Shown: one piece after another, positions 15,224 to 28,800 of the stretch
Position numbering within the stretch: the stretch's first letter is position 1
Layout: each line of letters opens with the position of its first letter
Assembly (NCBI RefSeq): GCF_011386835.1
Contig: NC_088798.1
Location: 5,084,001 to 5,148,000 of the forward strand
From: Chrysemys picta bellii
Taxonomy: Eukaryota > Chordata > Testudines > Emydidae
DNA: 64,000 bases
Direction: 5' to 3'
Translations under genes and position numbers: made by a program
Notes under the pieces: generated by a model
What the model was told of the DNA's origin: nothing
Databases searched by the model: none
Seen by the model: the letters and a program-made list of their open reading frames with translations, nothing else

Positions 15224-17984
15224 TGATGCAGACATGATCCGAGTGTAATGTGTCTTCTCTGTTTCTGGAAACAGGACTTCCCAGGATCTAGCTAAAATTG
15301 GTTTGCAACTTGATTGTTTTTCTTCTCCAACCTCCTCTGCTTATTTGTAAAATAACCACAGAGGGAATTAGTGCTCAGAGCAGAGGTTGAGCACTCTGGA
15401 GTTTGCTTTTGGTTCTGCAGCCACTTGGCCTTAAGCAAGTCACTTCCTGTGTTACATTTCCTCATCTGTAACATTGCAGTGATATCTTCCTCCCTCACCT
15501 CTGCTGGCGTTTGGAAGTGCAGCCTCAGGTCCTCAGACGAAAGGCTCTATAGACACGCATGCTATTACATACGCCCCTGCAGTCAGATCCGGATAGGACT
15601 ATATACGTGATGTATTAGCTCTTGTGTAGCGCTTTCCCAGCAGGAGATCACCAAGTGTTTTTTAAAGGCAGGTAAGTACCACTATCCCCTTTTCTAGATA
15701 GGGAGAATGAGGTCTGATGGGTGGGAGAGCTGCCAAGCTGCCAATGAGCTAATAGCAGAGCGGAGGTCCCAGGTCCTATCGTGGTTTCAGTTGATTTGCA
15801 GTGAGCAGCTGTCTATTACATCACCTCCTACAGTCCCCTCCTTTGTTAGCAGACAAGAGTAGCCAAGAGCCACACCCGCACGAAATAACTTCTACCTGTA
15901 CTTCCCCATGGAAGCAGTTGTTGTGGGGTGTTCAAAAGGCCTAACGGAGATTGGGGTTCTGCTGCTATTGAAATGCTATTGGAGTTAGGGGTGCAACTCC
16001 CTTAGGCTCCTTTGAAAATCCCCGCTGCAGGTATTGTCAGCAGTCAGGAATGGGAGAGGATGTGCCATGAATGAGAGGGCAGGGAGTCTTGAGAGAACTT
16101 CTGCACCATAAGAACCCCCCATATAGAAACAAGAGACTCAAGCCCTAACTCAGTTGTTGATCAATTGCATAGTCAATTGCTTGACTACACTGTGGTTAGT
16201 TGGTCTTGTGTATATTTCATAAGGAACCAATGTCAGTCAGGTTTATTCAGGGGGTACAGGAAAACAGTTCTATACGTTACCAGTCTGCGAAGTGGAGTCC
16301 CCTGCGATGAGATTCACCTTACGTAGAAGGTGTGCTCCCCGAAGTTGCATCCCTTAAGCCATCTTTTTATACCTTACTTGTTTACCAGCAAAAGGTACTG
16401 TATATGTCACCTGCAACTGGATTCAACTGATCAGCTTCTTACCTTGTTTGTTTCTGGTATCATGGTGTAGCCCTTTATCTTTTGTTCTAAATCCATGCAT
16501 TCCAGGTCATGGTGCACCCTTATCTTTGTTCTGAACACATACATTTCATGTACAAAGAGGTATGAAGACACCTAGGTCTGTATGGGTAACTCCTTTCCTG
16601 TTGCCATGAGGAAATAATCATATGCTCTGAGACTGACAGTTTTCCTATCTACTCAAGCCAAGGCTTACTTCAGATAATGCAAGGTGTTATGGGGTACGTA
16701 GCGTACGTGTACAGGATTATAACAAAGGTACAGGCCAATTTGGGGCTATATAACTGCTGTATTAATGCTTAATAATCTATATACAATACTTAACTACTTG
16801 GAATATGTGTGACAGGTAGTATTGGCAGCATAACATGGATATAGGTTAGCCTGTGTATATTAGCATCAGCTACAATTAGCAATTACATTTTTACCAGGTG
16901 ACAAAGTGGCTGACTATAGAACATGGTATCTGTGATTTGAGGGAACATGGAACACGTGGGAATGCTGGAACTTTGAACCTCTGCATAAGTTTCTCTTGAG
17001 CTGCAGGCCTTCATGGAAAAGTTCTGGAAATCTTAATAGGGATGAAAAGATCAGGATTTTAAAGAAATGTCATAGGGTTCTGGAGAAATGATTCCATCTC
17101 CCTCTGGAATGGAACAGAGAATCTTACCAAAGGGATATACAGCTGTACTGAATTCTCTAGGGCTTTGCCACATGGCGGGGGAGCTGTTATGGGGGATGAA
17201 GGCAAACAGAGTGTGGGCAGAGCCTGGGTCATGTCCCAACACCGTCTGACCATGCATCATGCTTGGGGTGGAGGCTAAAGAGGGGCCCATGCATCTTATG
17301 GAGGGTGGAGCCAGTTCCCATGGGGATGGTAACTTCATCCCAGTGGTGGGAGCTGACTATGTACACCCTGGGGGTTTAGACGGAGAATGGGGCTGGGCCC
17401 TATGTTTGTCTAGTCTATTTCAATAAGTCCTCTAAATTGAAAGGGAACCAGCCAGTCAATTAGAAGCTACATTTAAATAATTAAGTTACACAGGTTGGAC
17501 CTGAAGAGTCAGTCTTTACAATGCATTGTGCAGAAGAATGATGGAAACACTAAAAAGCTTGTCAGGCAGAAACAATTCCATGGGAACATGGCGATGGGGG
17601 CTGGAGTTCATTCCTATGCCCCACTTACGCCTTTAAAACAATGGGACTCAAGTGGGGCAGAGGCCTTGCGTTGGCCTTCAACAAGATGAGTTTCACCCAT
17701 AACTTCATGGAACAAGTCTCTTGTGTTCCTATTTGACCAATAGCAGGTTGGCATTAAGGACTCTAGTTCTAGCTCAACCCCTCTAGCAAATGCTAGGTGT
17801 CTTTGGACATAGACAATGAATACAGTTATGAGGGCTGGGGAGCCACTAGATGGTGCTGTTAGGCAAGTTCTATTTCACTGCTGGAAGAAATCACTGTGCT
17901 GCTTTTAGTTTGGTGTAGAGGATTCCTTGGGGAGAGCTGTAGTGAGCAGCAAGGGAGTTTGATCTGTTTTAATCTCGCTAATTA
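15224..17984. other. Intergenic NSUN4 to MITE, unassigned
   Basis: Contains a MIR-like segment at about 15376-15500 ('cttaagcaagtcacttcctg'). Positions 16200-16920 have an LTR-like, AT-rich look but no paired ends that I could establish. No exon is recognisable. Confidence 0.4.
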
Positions 17985-18266
17985 GGCGTGGTCTACACTA
18001 GGGTGGGGGATCGATCTAAGATACGCAACTTCAGCTACGAGAATAGCGTAGCTGAAGTCTACGTATCTTAGATTGACTTACTTTGCATCCTCGTGGTGCG
18101 GGATCGATGGCCGCCACTCCCCCGTCGACTCTGCTTCTGCCTCTTGCCCTGGTGGAGTTCCGGAGTCGATGGGGAACGCGTTCGGGGATTGATGTATCGC
18201 AAGACGTGATACATCAATCCCCGATAGATCGATCACTACCTGCCGGCGGGTAGTGTAGACATACCC
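17985..18266 (-). mobile_element. Palindrome-chain MITE, full-length copy
   Basis: Ends are inverted (ggcgtggtctacacta / tagtgtagacataccc) and flanked by TTA (17982-17984 and 18267-18269). The interior holds two hairpins: one near 18022-18068, built on 'acttcagctacg'/'cgtagctgaagt', and one at 18186-18224, built on 'ggggattgatgtatcgc' and its complement. A 3-bp TTA duplication fits PIF/Harbinger, but no transposase is present. Sister copies are at 20146 and 38019. Confidence 0.8.
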
Positions 18267-19439
18267 TTAGAGTCAATCCTTAGGGCGGAGCTGCTATCCC
18301 GGAAACCAGCCTAGGGTTTGCTAGAAAACTGCCCTAAACCCAGTGTTATTGGCCCCCAAAACATGGAAAAGCCAGCCCAAAAAATCGGGGCGGGGTTTGC
18401 ATCCAGGTGTCATGACACTGGGTGGGAATTTGCATCCAAACATCACGAGGCTGGGTGGGGTTTGCATCATGACTCCATGCTGCAAAAAATGCCGCAGGGC
18501 TCTGGTCAAGGGAGGGGGGAATGTACTTCAGTGACAAGTGGAAAAACCATAGGCCGCAACTGCCTGAAAACATCCACCCAACGCCACACGGACAAGCCAA
18601 ATGTTACTTCTAATCAGCTGACTTGGCTACATTTCACCTGCATGCAGTTGCTGACCACCCCTGTTCCAGGACTGGTGTGTATGCAAAGCATTTGCACTAA
18701 AAACATACCCAGACTCCTCGTCAATGATTTCCCCTCCAATGGCAAGCCAACCTGCAGAGCCAAGGCTTAAGAGGAGCAGAACTCTCCTGGACCCACTCTG
18801 AGACAGCAGGCGTTGTGGGGTAGGTGAGGGGTATTTTGTATTTGTATGTTATATTTTTATGAAATTCAGAGGGATTTTTGTGAATGGCAGTAAGAGATGT
18901 TGACTTCATGTCATGTTCATAAGTTGACATTCTATATAAGGGAGAAAACATCCTTTTTATGGGTGATCTACAGAGTTGTACAGAATTCATATTTTTGAGA
19001 GTTTCTGGCTGTACGTTGTATTTTAGAAAAAAAAAGCTTTAAAAAGGCACAAACCCCATTGTGAATTTATTGTATTTATTCAGAAACTAACAAAAAAAAT
19101 CTTATTTGTTTAAGCTTCATTAGTATGTGCATTTGAAAGCACTTTCCACCTGTTTTTGGCTGCTGGCTCACTACTTTTGCGTGAAGTCTAGATACAGCAA
19201 GGAGACCAGGAATGAGTGTGGAGAGGGGGAGATTGGGACTTGGACAGCAAGCTCAGAGCAGGAGAACTAGGACTGGCTGTGCAAGGAGACTGGGACTGGG
19301 ATGAGAAGCCTGGGAGAAGGAGCCAGGGATGGGCTGCAGGGAATGGGACAGCAGGGGTCAAGCTTGGGGAAAATGGGCAGACGAGTCTGTGCCCACCAAA
19401 GCACACTCCCCTCCAGAGCCTGGAACGGAACCCAAGATG
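18267..19439. other. Intergenic, with a short tandem repeat
   Basis: Positions about 18390-18482 carry three diverged ~34-bp copies marked by 'tttgcatc' and 'ggctgggtgggg'. The remainder has no recognisable gene or repeat. Confidence 0.45.
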
Positions 19440-19810
19440 CCTGACTATTGATGTCTCACTATTACTCTATCAGCAAATCTATGAAAACACACTGGGCAAG
19501 TGGTGTCTCATCCCCCTTCCTCCAGTGCTGGTCCACATAGCAGTAGTAGGTTGTTATCCTCTATCAGTTACTGCATTAGTTCAAGTGGTAGAGTTCGGTA
19601 TGATGGCTCCAACCCTGCTGATGAGCATGTAGGTGTCAAAATGAAGCTACATGATGGAATTTGTTTTTTTTTAGTTTTGCTTTTTAAAAAAAATCTAAGA
19701 AATTACAAACAAAACAACATTAAAAGCCCATTATTAAGGTTGCAGAGTCAAGCACTCAAGAGTTAGGAAATCCCAGAATTAAAATCATCTGTGCAACTTT
19801 AATTCAGCCC
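19440..19810 (+). repeat. Unclassified dispersed repeat, copy 1
   Basis: Shares an ordered series of blocks, in the opposite orientation, with 50995-51365. Blocks include ccagtgctggtccacat, 'tctcatccccctt' and 'agtagtaggttgt' near the start, and 'gcactcaagagttaggaaat' near the end. I could not assign a class. Confidence 0.6.
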
Positions 19811-20046
19811 CGTTATGCGTATGCAGCATCATGCATGTAAACAACTGGCAGCTTGCTCCCCCCAAAAGGTAGGGATTGCATTAACGAAGGAAACAGTGAG
19901 TTTGGAACAGCTATTTTGTCTGGTACAAAACTCATTAAAGGGATATTCAACAGCTATTTATAGATTCCAAGGCCAGAAGGGACCATTGGAATCATCTAGT
20001 CTGACCTCCCGTATAACACAGACCAGAGAACTTCCCCAAATAATCT

Positions 20047-21266
20047 TGTTAGAATATAGATATTCAGGCCTGCCTGTAAAGCCTGTACTTTAAGAACTTA
20101 GGTGTATTTTTATCACTTAGCTAGTTATAGGGGTATAAAAACAAAGGGTACGTCTATACTTATCTCCGGGTCCGGCGGTAAGCAATCGATCTTCTGGGAT
20201 CGATTTATCGCGTCTTGTCTAGATGCGATAAATCGATCCCGGAAGTGCTCGCCGTCGACGCCGGTACTCCTGCTCCGCGAGAGGAGTACGCGGAGTCGAC
20301 GGGGGAGCCTGCCTGCCTATTATTCACATAGCTGAAGTTGCGTATCTTAGTTCGAAGTGGGGGGTTAGTGTGGACCAGCCAAAAGAATCAAAGTCACAGT
20401 CGGCCCGAGTATGGGCCTTATCTCACTTGGCTAGTCTGAGGCCTTGTTCTTAGGTTAAGACCTTTGGCTAAGCAGCAGGGGCAACCATATGCTGGGAAGC
20501 CTACAGCCACATCCTCACCTCCCAAACCAGTCACACTGAAATGAGGTGCTGTTGGGCTGTTAGGAAGACAATCCTGTCCCGATAATGCCCATTGCCACCA
20601 GAGAAAGAGACAGATCTTAAGATGGTTAAAGAAAACTTAGTTTGATGGCATCCTGTCTGGCAAGAAATCACTTATCAATGGTTGTGGTTGTGAAACCCTC
20701 ATTTCTGTATTGTTTTATCTTTATGGCCCCCACTTTTCTATTGTTAATCGGTCTGGTTCTCCAATTATTTCTGTCTGCTGTATAATTAATTATGCTGGGT
20801 GTACGTTAATTAGGGTGGTGGGATATAATTGGTTAGAGAATTATGTTACAATATGTTAGGATTGTTTAGTTACATTTCAGTAAAATGATTGGTTAAGGTA
20901 TAGCTGAGAATATTACTATATAAACTGGGATCAAACAGGAAATGGAAGGGAAATTGGAATCATGCTTGCTAAGGGGGGGGAGGAACGGGAATAGGGAACG
21001 GGGAACAGGGACACAGGCAAGGCTGTACGGCGTCAACTGGGAAGGGGGACGTGGGGTAAATGCTCTGAGGCGTCAGAGCTGGGAACAGATTCTATCGGCG
21101 TATAGAGATAAGCCCGACTGGTGTGAAGGGATTCGGAATATGCTTGCTTGGACATTAACCCCAATAAACATCGCATTGTCTGCACTTTGAACTTCTGGTC
21201 TTTTGCTGCTTGCCGTCTGTATGACAAGAACCGGGGGGGGGGGGGTTGAGGGAAAGCCCTCTAACA
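20047..21266 (+). mobile_element. Solo LTR of an endogenous retrovirus or LTR retrotransposon
   Basis: A 1220-bp segment starts TGTTAG and ends CTAACA, with a perfect 5-bp target duplication aatct (20042-20046 and 21267-21271). It has a TATA-like box (tatataaact, about 20919) and an AATAAA signal (about 21162) followed by a TG-rich tract, so transcription would be rightward. No internal coding region remains. It sits inside a CR1 and itself contains a MITE. Confidence 0.88.
20146..20380 (+). mobile_element. Palindrome-chain MITE inside the solo LTR
   Basis: Starts gggtacgtctatact and ends agtgtggaccagcc, flanked by aaa on both sides. The hairpin gggatcgatttatcgc ... gcgataaatcgatccc lies at 20197-20240. 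A second palindrome, on 'cgtcgacgccggtactcc' and its complement, follows. Confidence 0.78.
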
Positions 21267-21271
21267 AATCT

Positions 21272-22639
21272 TATAGAAAAAAACATCCAATCTTGATTGA
21301 AAAATTGTCTATGATGGAGAATCTACAGCCCTTGGTAAATTGTTCCCATGGTTAATGGCTCTCGCTGTTAAAAGTGTACGTCTTAGTTCCAGTCTGAATT
21401 GGTCAGCTTCAACATCCAGCCATTGGATCATGTTAGACCTTTCTCTGCTGGACTCAAGAAGCCATTATTAACTATTTGTTTCCCATACAGATATTTAGAC
21501 TGTAAACAAGCCACCCCTTAGCCTTCTTTGTTAAGAGGAATAGATTGAGCTCCTTTTGTCTATCACTATTAACCCTTTAATCATTCTCGTGGCTCTTCTC
21601 TGAACCGTCTACAATTTTTCATTTGATTATTTTTTATTTTTAACTCTCGCCCCCACATACAAGAATGGTCTATGCCCCTGATCATGCTCAATCCTCCAAA
21701 ACAATGTTCTGTCCTCACATACGTTCTGCCCCCTCCAAGTCTCATCATCAGTTTTCCAAGATGCCAGTTCTCACCCACCGCCCCAACATCAGTTCTCCTT
21801 CCAGAGACCCCACATCAATTCTGCTCCCCTCCCATCCCTGCCTCACTATTTTACATATAGGGAAACCAAGTCACGGAGATGAAGTGACTTGCCCAAGTTC
21901 ACCCAGCAAGACACTGGAAGAGCTGGGAACAAAGCCCAGATCTTGTGATTCCTAGTTCAGTGATGACCAGTAAAAAGGAGCTACAGTCCCATTTTGGGAG
22001 CAGAGCTTCACTTTAAAGACAGGACAAGACCTCATGCCGTCTCTTGTCCCCGTTTTCTTTTTGAGGACTCTGGCTCTGACACCAATCAGATGGTTGTGGC
22101 TCCTTTAAAAGCATTTTCTCTTCTCTTTTGGCTTCACTGCAATCACATAACCTCCTGGATCAGACTGAAAACTTCCCCGGGGCTGAAGTCTGATCTTAAG
22201 TCTGCCTCAAGCCCTGAAACATTGTCCTGTCCCTTTTTATTAAAGGGACCACACAGCTTCCCTTGTGTCAGATGCGCCGAGTGTATTTTACCGAGCGACC
22301 TAAAGATGGTGGTGGTGCAAAGAACATCCAAGGTATAAATTATGTAGGACATCAATAATTGGAATCATTTGCATTTACACTGAGGGGAGAAGAGACCGGA
22401 GCTTTTCTTCCCCCACTCGCGTTGGAGAAATGACCCAGAACAGTTTGTACATGTCTGATCTGACAGGGGAATTCCTCTTTCCCACACCCTCCTGGTTTTG
22501 CTGGGTGATATTCTGGGTTGGTTGGTTGCTGGTTTCTGGCTATACATTGATTCTTACGCTCTCATCCTGCACTTTAGACACCAAGTAAATACTTGAGAGA
22601 AACCTTGCATTGTTTTGCTGAAAGGACTTTTGCAATCCT
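21272..22639. other. CR1 remnant and intergenic DNA downstream of the amidase gene
   Basis: Up to about 21620 this is the CR1 continuation. Beyond that, a MIR-like block ('tatagggaaaccaagtcacgg', 21855) is visible. No exon is recognised. Confidence 0.45.
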
Positions 22640-22645
22640 TTTATT
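22640..22645 (-). terminator. Amidase gene poly(A) signal
   Basis: TTTATT on the plus strand, i.e. AATAAA on the minus strand, 51 bp after the stop codon at 22698-22696. Confidence 0.7.
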
Positions 22646-22695
22646 GGCTGGGAAGGAATAGCTGGATTCCTTAGAGACACATACCCCCTGAGAGG

Positions 22696-22827
22696 TCACA
22701 CTTTTCTCCTCTTCCTCCCTCGGGCGAGCGTCTCCACTTCCTTCATGAACCGCAGACACAGCTCCTCCTGCCACGGCAGAGCCACGCACTGAACGGCGAC
22801 AGGCAGCCCCACGGCTCCTTCCACAGC
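22696..22827 (-). CDS. FAAH: Amidase last exon
   Basis: 43 codons and [23 protein letters not shown] is conserved. The terminal RGRKRRKV is basic and differs from the mammalian end. Confidence 0.95.
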   Translation of the reverse strand, partial: AVEGAVGLPVAVQCVALPWQEELCLRFMKEVETLARGRKRRKV

Positions 22828-25800
22828 CTGCAGAGGAGAGACAAGCCGCGGGATGTTACCTGGGATGTCAGGCTCTGGATCCAAATAGCCTTTGGAATCC
22901 TGGTCTGAACTTCCTAGCTGGACCCATCCTGACAATGGGGTGAACCCAAATACCAGATCCCAATGCCCCCCAAATGTGGGGGAAAGCTGAAGCTGAAGTG
23001 CAGAGTTCGGGCCTCTCTCATGTTCAATTAGTTCCTGCTCTAATAAGGAGAGCGAGGGGGGGGGATATTCTCATAGTGTAGCAACAGATTAATCTCATGC
23101 ACCAGCAGTCCCCCACTCCATCCATGACCCCCTCTTCTTCATGTCTGCTGACCTGCCTCAGTGTCCTATCCCAGGGGTCACCGTAGTGCCCTGTGTAATG
23201 CTTCAGATCTTCCTCATCAGCCTCCGTAACGGTGGTGACCGGCACAACCCCCGCGGGGAAGTTTAAGACGTTGTACAACATGGTAGAGGAAACAGCAGCT
23301 GGGAGGAGCAAAACACAGAATATTACCAGTGGGAATCCAGCGAGGCAGCGCCAGCCGTGGGGTTCTGGATCTCGACAGTGCGCAAGGGACGTCGCGTGCA
23401 TCCGCTTTGCGAACACAAGACACGTTGCACTCTACTCTGAGAATCACCCTCTGGGCCGTCCCTCAAACCCTGCAAATCGGTAACAGGGACTGTCGTTCAC
23501 ACAGCCGTCTGCCCCGCACTCACGCAAAATGATTCGCACCAGCAATGATCTGCACCTTTTTCTGTTTACACCACGGGGTGGAGAGAGTGTGGTCGAAAGT
23601 CCTCAGCACAGACTGGGAAGGCAGAATCTCTGGCAGTCTAGATCCACCTCTGACACTGGAGTCTAGATCCACCTCTGACACTGACGTCCTCCAAAGCCCT
23701 TGGGCAGATCATTTAACATTTGTGTCCCTGTTTCTCCAGCTGCAAAATGGAGCTTATTTATCCCTATCGACATTATTGGGTGTTGGGAACTTTTGATAGT
23801 TAACACTTGTACAGGGCTGAGATAATCACAAGTCTTTGAGCTCTGGTCAAGTGAAAAATTCTCTAAGTTATATCTATTGTTTTAATTACATGAATTCTGG
23901 AATTAAACTTCCCTGCTGAGCCAGGGATGGAGAAACAAATTGTAGCTGGGTGAGCTAGCTAGTTTAAAGGGGGGAAAAAAGCAGTTTCGTTGTTAGCATT
24001 ACGGGAGCGTCTAGTGGCTCTGAGCCTGATCCAGTCCTGATATGCAAACGTATCGGCAGAAAGAGATCACAGTCAAAATAGACAAGAGGTGGGAGGGGAA
24101 ACTCAACCAAAAGGACATCTCAAAGTCCACACCAATGGTTAGATTAGACTAGACCTAGGATTCAGACCCCCTGTTTTTGAGGCCATTGTCCTGCCCACTA
24201 GACCACACTGTCTCCTGAGGCGGGTAGTGATATCCCTGGCAGTAAATATCAGTATTAACAATTCTAGCAGGTTGATTCTCAGAGCTGCGCCATTTCTGTG
24301 CAAACAGAAGGGCCGTGAGGGTGAGATTCATGGCTGCCACATCACGGAACCAGCCAGTGCCAGGTTACCGAATAACTTCCCAGGATAGCCGACCGTGAAG
24401 GCAGGACCTAGAACCGGACACAGCACGACATCCAGCTTGAGTTTCCTCCATGCGGCGATGAACTCCATGCGGTAAGCCTGGGTGGAGAACGCAAGACGGA
24501 AGCCCTGTTATATCCAGGGTTCTAGACCCAGCCCTAGCATGGCTGTGTGGCCTAACAGCAGACAGAGCCACGTGTGTGTTGGGAAAGGAGCTAGACAGAT
24601 ACCCCTATGAATGGCATTCCAGAAAGCAATGGCAGACAGGATCTAGCAGTTGCTTTATCCAGGCCAAGGCAGAGTTTCTGCCTCTCCCGATAGAGGATTA
24701 TTATAGGCGGAGCTGGTAGCACCATCTATTATTAAAGCTGTCTGATATTTTGCCAAACTTGAATCGTTCAGGCAGAAATTTTCCATGCTGGGAGTCTGCC
24801 TCAGTCTGAATTTTTGGGGGGACGATTTCAGCCCAGTCCTTTCTGAGAACAAGGCTCAGGAAAAATACATGGTTTTGCCCATATTAAAACATCCTGGCAA
24901 CCTTTTTCTGCGGAAAGTCCTGCCACCCCTGTGATTGGGAGCAGGGGCTGGAAATGTGGTAGGAGGCGGGGCTGTGTGTCAGGGACGTGCCCTTTGCTAT
25001 CACAACTTTGGCCAACTTATAAGTCTTTGAACAAATCTCAGTTGGCACATGCTCAGCGGAGACTTCTTAGACTTTAGCAGCTAAAATCTCGGAAGAGTCC
25101 ATCCTCAATGAGCATGCTCCAGCCCCTGGTCTAAATATATGCAAGTAGCAGTGGTCATAATAGAATTACCTATGGGGCAGCGGGGAAGGTTTCAAAGTGG
25201 ATCCTAAAAGTGGGGAGAGAGGGAATGAACATCACCCGCTAGAGCCCACGACAGCCCAGGACTGCTTGCTCTGATGGATAGCTGGGGTCTCCAGCAAGCT
25301 GGATGGAGCCCCGTGCTTGTGCAGCGTATTGAGTGTATAAATGCATGGGAAGAAGTGCTGGTCAACCAAGATGCAGGATCAGGGATGCCAACTTATTTCC
25401 AGCAGGAGGGATGCTGAAGGAGGGACATGAGTAGTTAAGCATCTCATCAGCACCGCACATCGCCTAAGACATTCCCAAGCTATGTCTTCGCTGCAGGGTT
25501 ACCCGGGGCGATCGCCCGTGGGTACAAGCAGCCACAATGCAAAGCCCTTCCCAAGTTACTGTATCCTCATGAGGCCGTACTCCCCTGTGTCTGTTGCTAG
25601 GACTCCTGGGGGCACATCCCAGGGTTCTCTGGGTTGCACTAAGCTCTGATTCCTTTCCAGTGAATAATGGTAGAATTTGTCTGCCCTTCTGGGTGGCCGG
25701 GGGGGGATTGTGGGCAGGTTCCAGCGTGAGTGAAGGCAGCACTCAGGTTTTAGCAGGGACCCCAGGATGGGCCAGGTAGCCCAGGCTGAAATCATCACTA

Positions 25801-28800
25801 AACTCAGGTCAGAAGTTTGTGTGTGTGGATGGGAGTGAGGATTAGACTGACCCCCGAGTAAGAGCTGGGATAACTCTACAGTGAAGACAGACCCCCCCTC
25901 CCGCCCCATTCTCTGCCCAAATCTCACCTCATTTCTGTCCTCAGCCCTTGCAAGGGAAGGTTTGTCTTGAGCAGGAAAAGCAGTTGAGTTTTGATCAGCC
26001 TTGGCTAGCACACATTTAGGGCTCTAAAGGCCAACAGGGCTGACAAAGTCAACCTGATCCTTCACAAATAGCCAATGTCTTGTGTGTAAGACAAGGGTAA
26101 CCGTCACTTTAGCTCAATGCGCTGATCCAAAGAACTGCAGCAAACAGAACAAACGAGGGGCTCTGCTGAGAGGCAATTACAATCACGCTGTGTTGCCAAC
26201 TCTTGTGATGTTATTGCTATTCACACGACAACTGGTATTTGAGCTCCTGGAGTCATGTGAATTCATGCAAATCTCCACTCTCATTTCTCTGAGGACATTT
26301 CTAGCCCTCTCAGTTGCCGAGAAAAGCATGAAAATATAACTCCGGAGCATCCCCAAAGACTCAGAAACTAGAAGGCAAATAAAAAGAACCCCAAGTTGAT
26401 AACTTCTTAGCATCTCGTGATTTTTAGGCCAATCTCGTGATTTTGGGGGGCACAACTCTGATTTTTGGACTTTGGAGGTGGGCACTGCTGAGTAATGAAG
26501 CTTCATGATTGCACTTCGTTTTTAGGGGTGGCGCTTTGCTTTCGCTTTCCTCTTTGCAGTGAGAAAAATCACATTTACCATCACTTGGGCGTGCTGCTTC
26601 CACAGAAGTTTCTCGGACCTGAAATGTAATTGAACATGTTAAAACGACTGCAGTTAATAAGACTAAAATACTGCAGAACAGGTGATTGAATACCCCCCTC
26701 TCCATTGATGAGATGCTACTGGTATAAGACACCGTTATTTTACCAATCATTTTACAAAGAAGGAACAATGGATTCTGTTTCCAGTTTAGATAAATAGTTT
26801 TACTCTCTCCTCCGAGCAAATGAACAGTGAAGTCCTCAAAAAGGGGAAAGGTGGTCCAATTGTTAAGGTACTAGGTTGGGCCTCAGGAGATCTGGGTTGA
26901 GTTTTCAGCTCTTCCACATGTTGGAGAGAGAGAGAGAGAGAGCCTGAGCTGGGCTTGGTGTAAGAGCTGAGGCGTGTAGTCAGCAAAGTTAGGCCATGTA
27001 TTATAGCAGATGCTAACAAGTTCACTGTCCGATACGTGACCTTGGCAAAGGTATTGCTAGCGTTGCTAAAACACAAGTACTCCAAAGAAGCAACAGATAC
27101 TGGGGTATGTGTATCAACACACTCCAGATGATTAGCCAGGTATGCCCTGACCTAACACCAGATAAGAGACTTTGACAGAAGTGATGCGTAGAGATGTTTT
27201 GCCCTGGAGCAAGATCCAAGGGGAGGTAACAAGTAGATGTCACGAAATATGTAAGTTGTTTGTCTCAGTCTATAAATGACAGGGTACTTCGCCTTAACCC
27301 TTTGTGTGGCCTAGGGGACAGCAGATCCTCCTACTGCTGATGGAGCCGCTCCTTGCATCATGTGTCAATGAACCTCTAACCACAGAGTCAGAGCACTAGT
27401 ACTGCGACTTAAGGACGATAAACCTGGCTGAGTGCCTTTGTCACTGCACCGTGCCAATGGTCTTTCTTTCTGGGCAGTACTATTGAAGTCTGCTGAACCA
27501 CCTAAGTGCGCAGGGCTGGGACAGCATATGGAGAGAGCACTACACGGATGCCAACACTACAGACTCCCAGTGTGGCTTGGGCAAGTCACTTCATCTCTCT
27601 GCTCCTCGTCCGTGCAGGGAGGGCAATAAAAGTTGCCTACCTCACCACAGGAGCTGTGAGGCTAAATTCATTAATGGATGGCCCATCTTCTGAGAGGAGA
27701 CTGAGGGAGCTTGGCTTGTTTAGCCTAGCAAAACATAGGCTGACAGGGGATCTGACCACTCTCGGGGTAAACACCAGGGAGGGGGAAGAGTTATTCAAGC
27801 CAAAGGGCAACGCTAGCACCAGAACAAATGGGACTAAACTGGCCAGGAAGGAATTCAGGCTAGAAATTAGAAAGTTTCCAACCATCAGAGGAGGGAAGTC
27901 CTGGAACTGCCTCCCAGTAAGAGTTGTGGGTACAAATAACCTCATTCATCTGAAGGTGGAACTTGATAAGATTATGAATGGGATTATATGATGGGATGGC
28001 CAGCGACAGCAGGGGAACTGGACACGAGGACCCAGGTGGTGCCTTCCACTCTATGTTCTGGGTTCCTATATTTTGAGGTACTCCAATACTAGGATGATGG
28101 TGGCCGCTGTAGATACTCTTCTCTAGCTCCGTCTTCCTACAGAATAGAGGGCTCAGGACACGATGGGTATTTTCTCAGTCCTTAATTAGTCAAAGTTCCT
28201 CTTGATGGCACAGGGAGAATCTTGGGAACTTCAAGATTTGTCCCAAAACATTAGGTAAGTGGCCTCTAATGTGGTGAGAACAGGTGGATGGGACTCAAGA
28301 CTTTATTGCCGGCTCAGCCACTGACTCAGCGTGAGACCTTGGGTAAGTCACTTGGTCAGCCCTGGTCTCCATTTCCCCACACGTAACGTGTGCGCTCTAT
28401 GGATTAACACAGTTGCAGCCCACTCCCTAAACACAGTTACAGTCCATTCCATTTACATGGTTACAATCCATTCGCCTCTGCTCGTGGGACTCTGGCAAGC
28501 AGCAGATGTTACAATTCATGGCACTTTACCGGTAGCAGCGTGAAAGGACGTGCAAAAGTTCGAGCTGATGGGACAGAACTACAGCTCATGTAAATCAGCA
28601 GAGCGCTGCCAATGTCAACACCGCTACACTGATTTGCAGCAACCGAGGATCTGGGCCGATGTCAGAAGGAAAGTGAAAGCCAGAGGGTCAGGACACGCCC
28701 ACCTTTCCTTTGCCCTACAACTCATGCTGTGCAAATGCACCGTGTCCATGCGGTTATTCGAATGCGACGCTCTCTCTTACCTCACTCCACACAGCGCAGC

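Larger units (their letters stand above)
19955..21620 (-). mobile_element. CR1 LINE fragment split by a solo LTR
   Basis: The left part (19955-20046) has 'ccaaggccagaagggaccat' and 'tctagtctgacctcc'. The right part (21267-21620) continues with 'aaaacatccaatcttgattg', 'agccattggatcatgtt' and 'tcgtggctcttctctgaacc'. The two parts are contiguous in the CR1 consensus. Confidence 0.85.

Noticed and set aside
25920..26011. Candidate for the missing amidase exon (minus, ending at a GTGAGA donor)
   Set aside because: Encodes no similarity to the expected FAAH segment; the plausible acceptor gives a length that breaks the frame.
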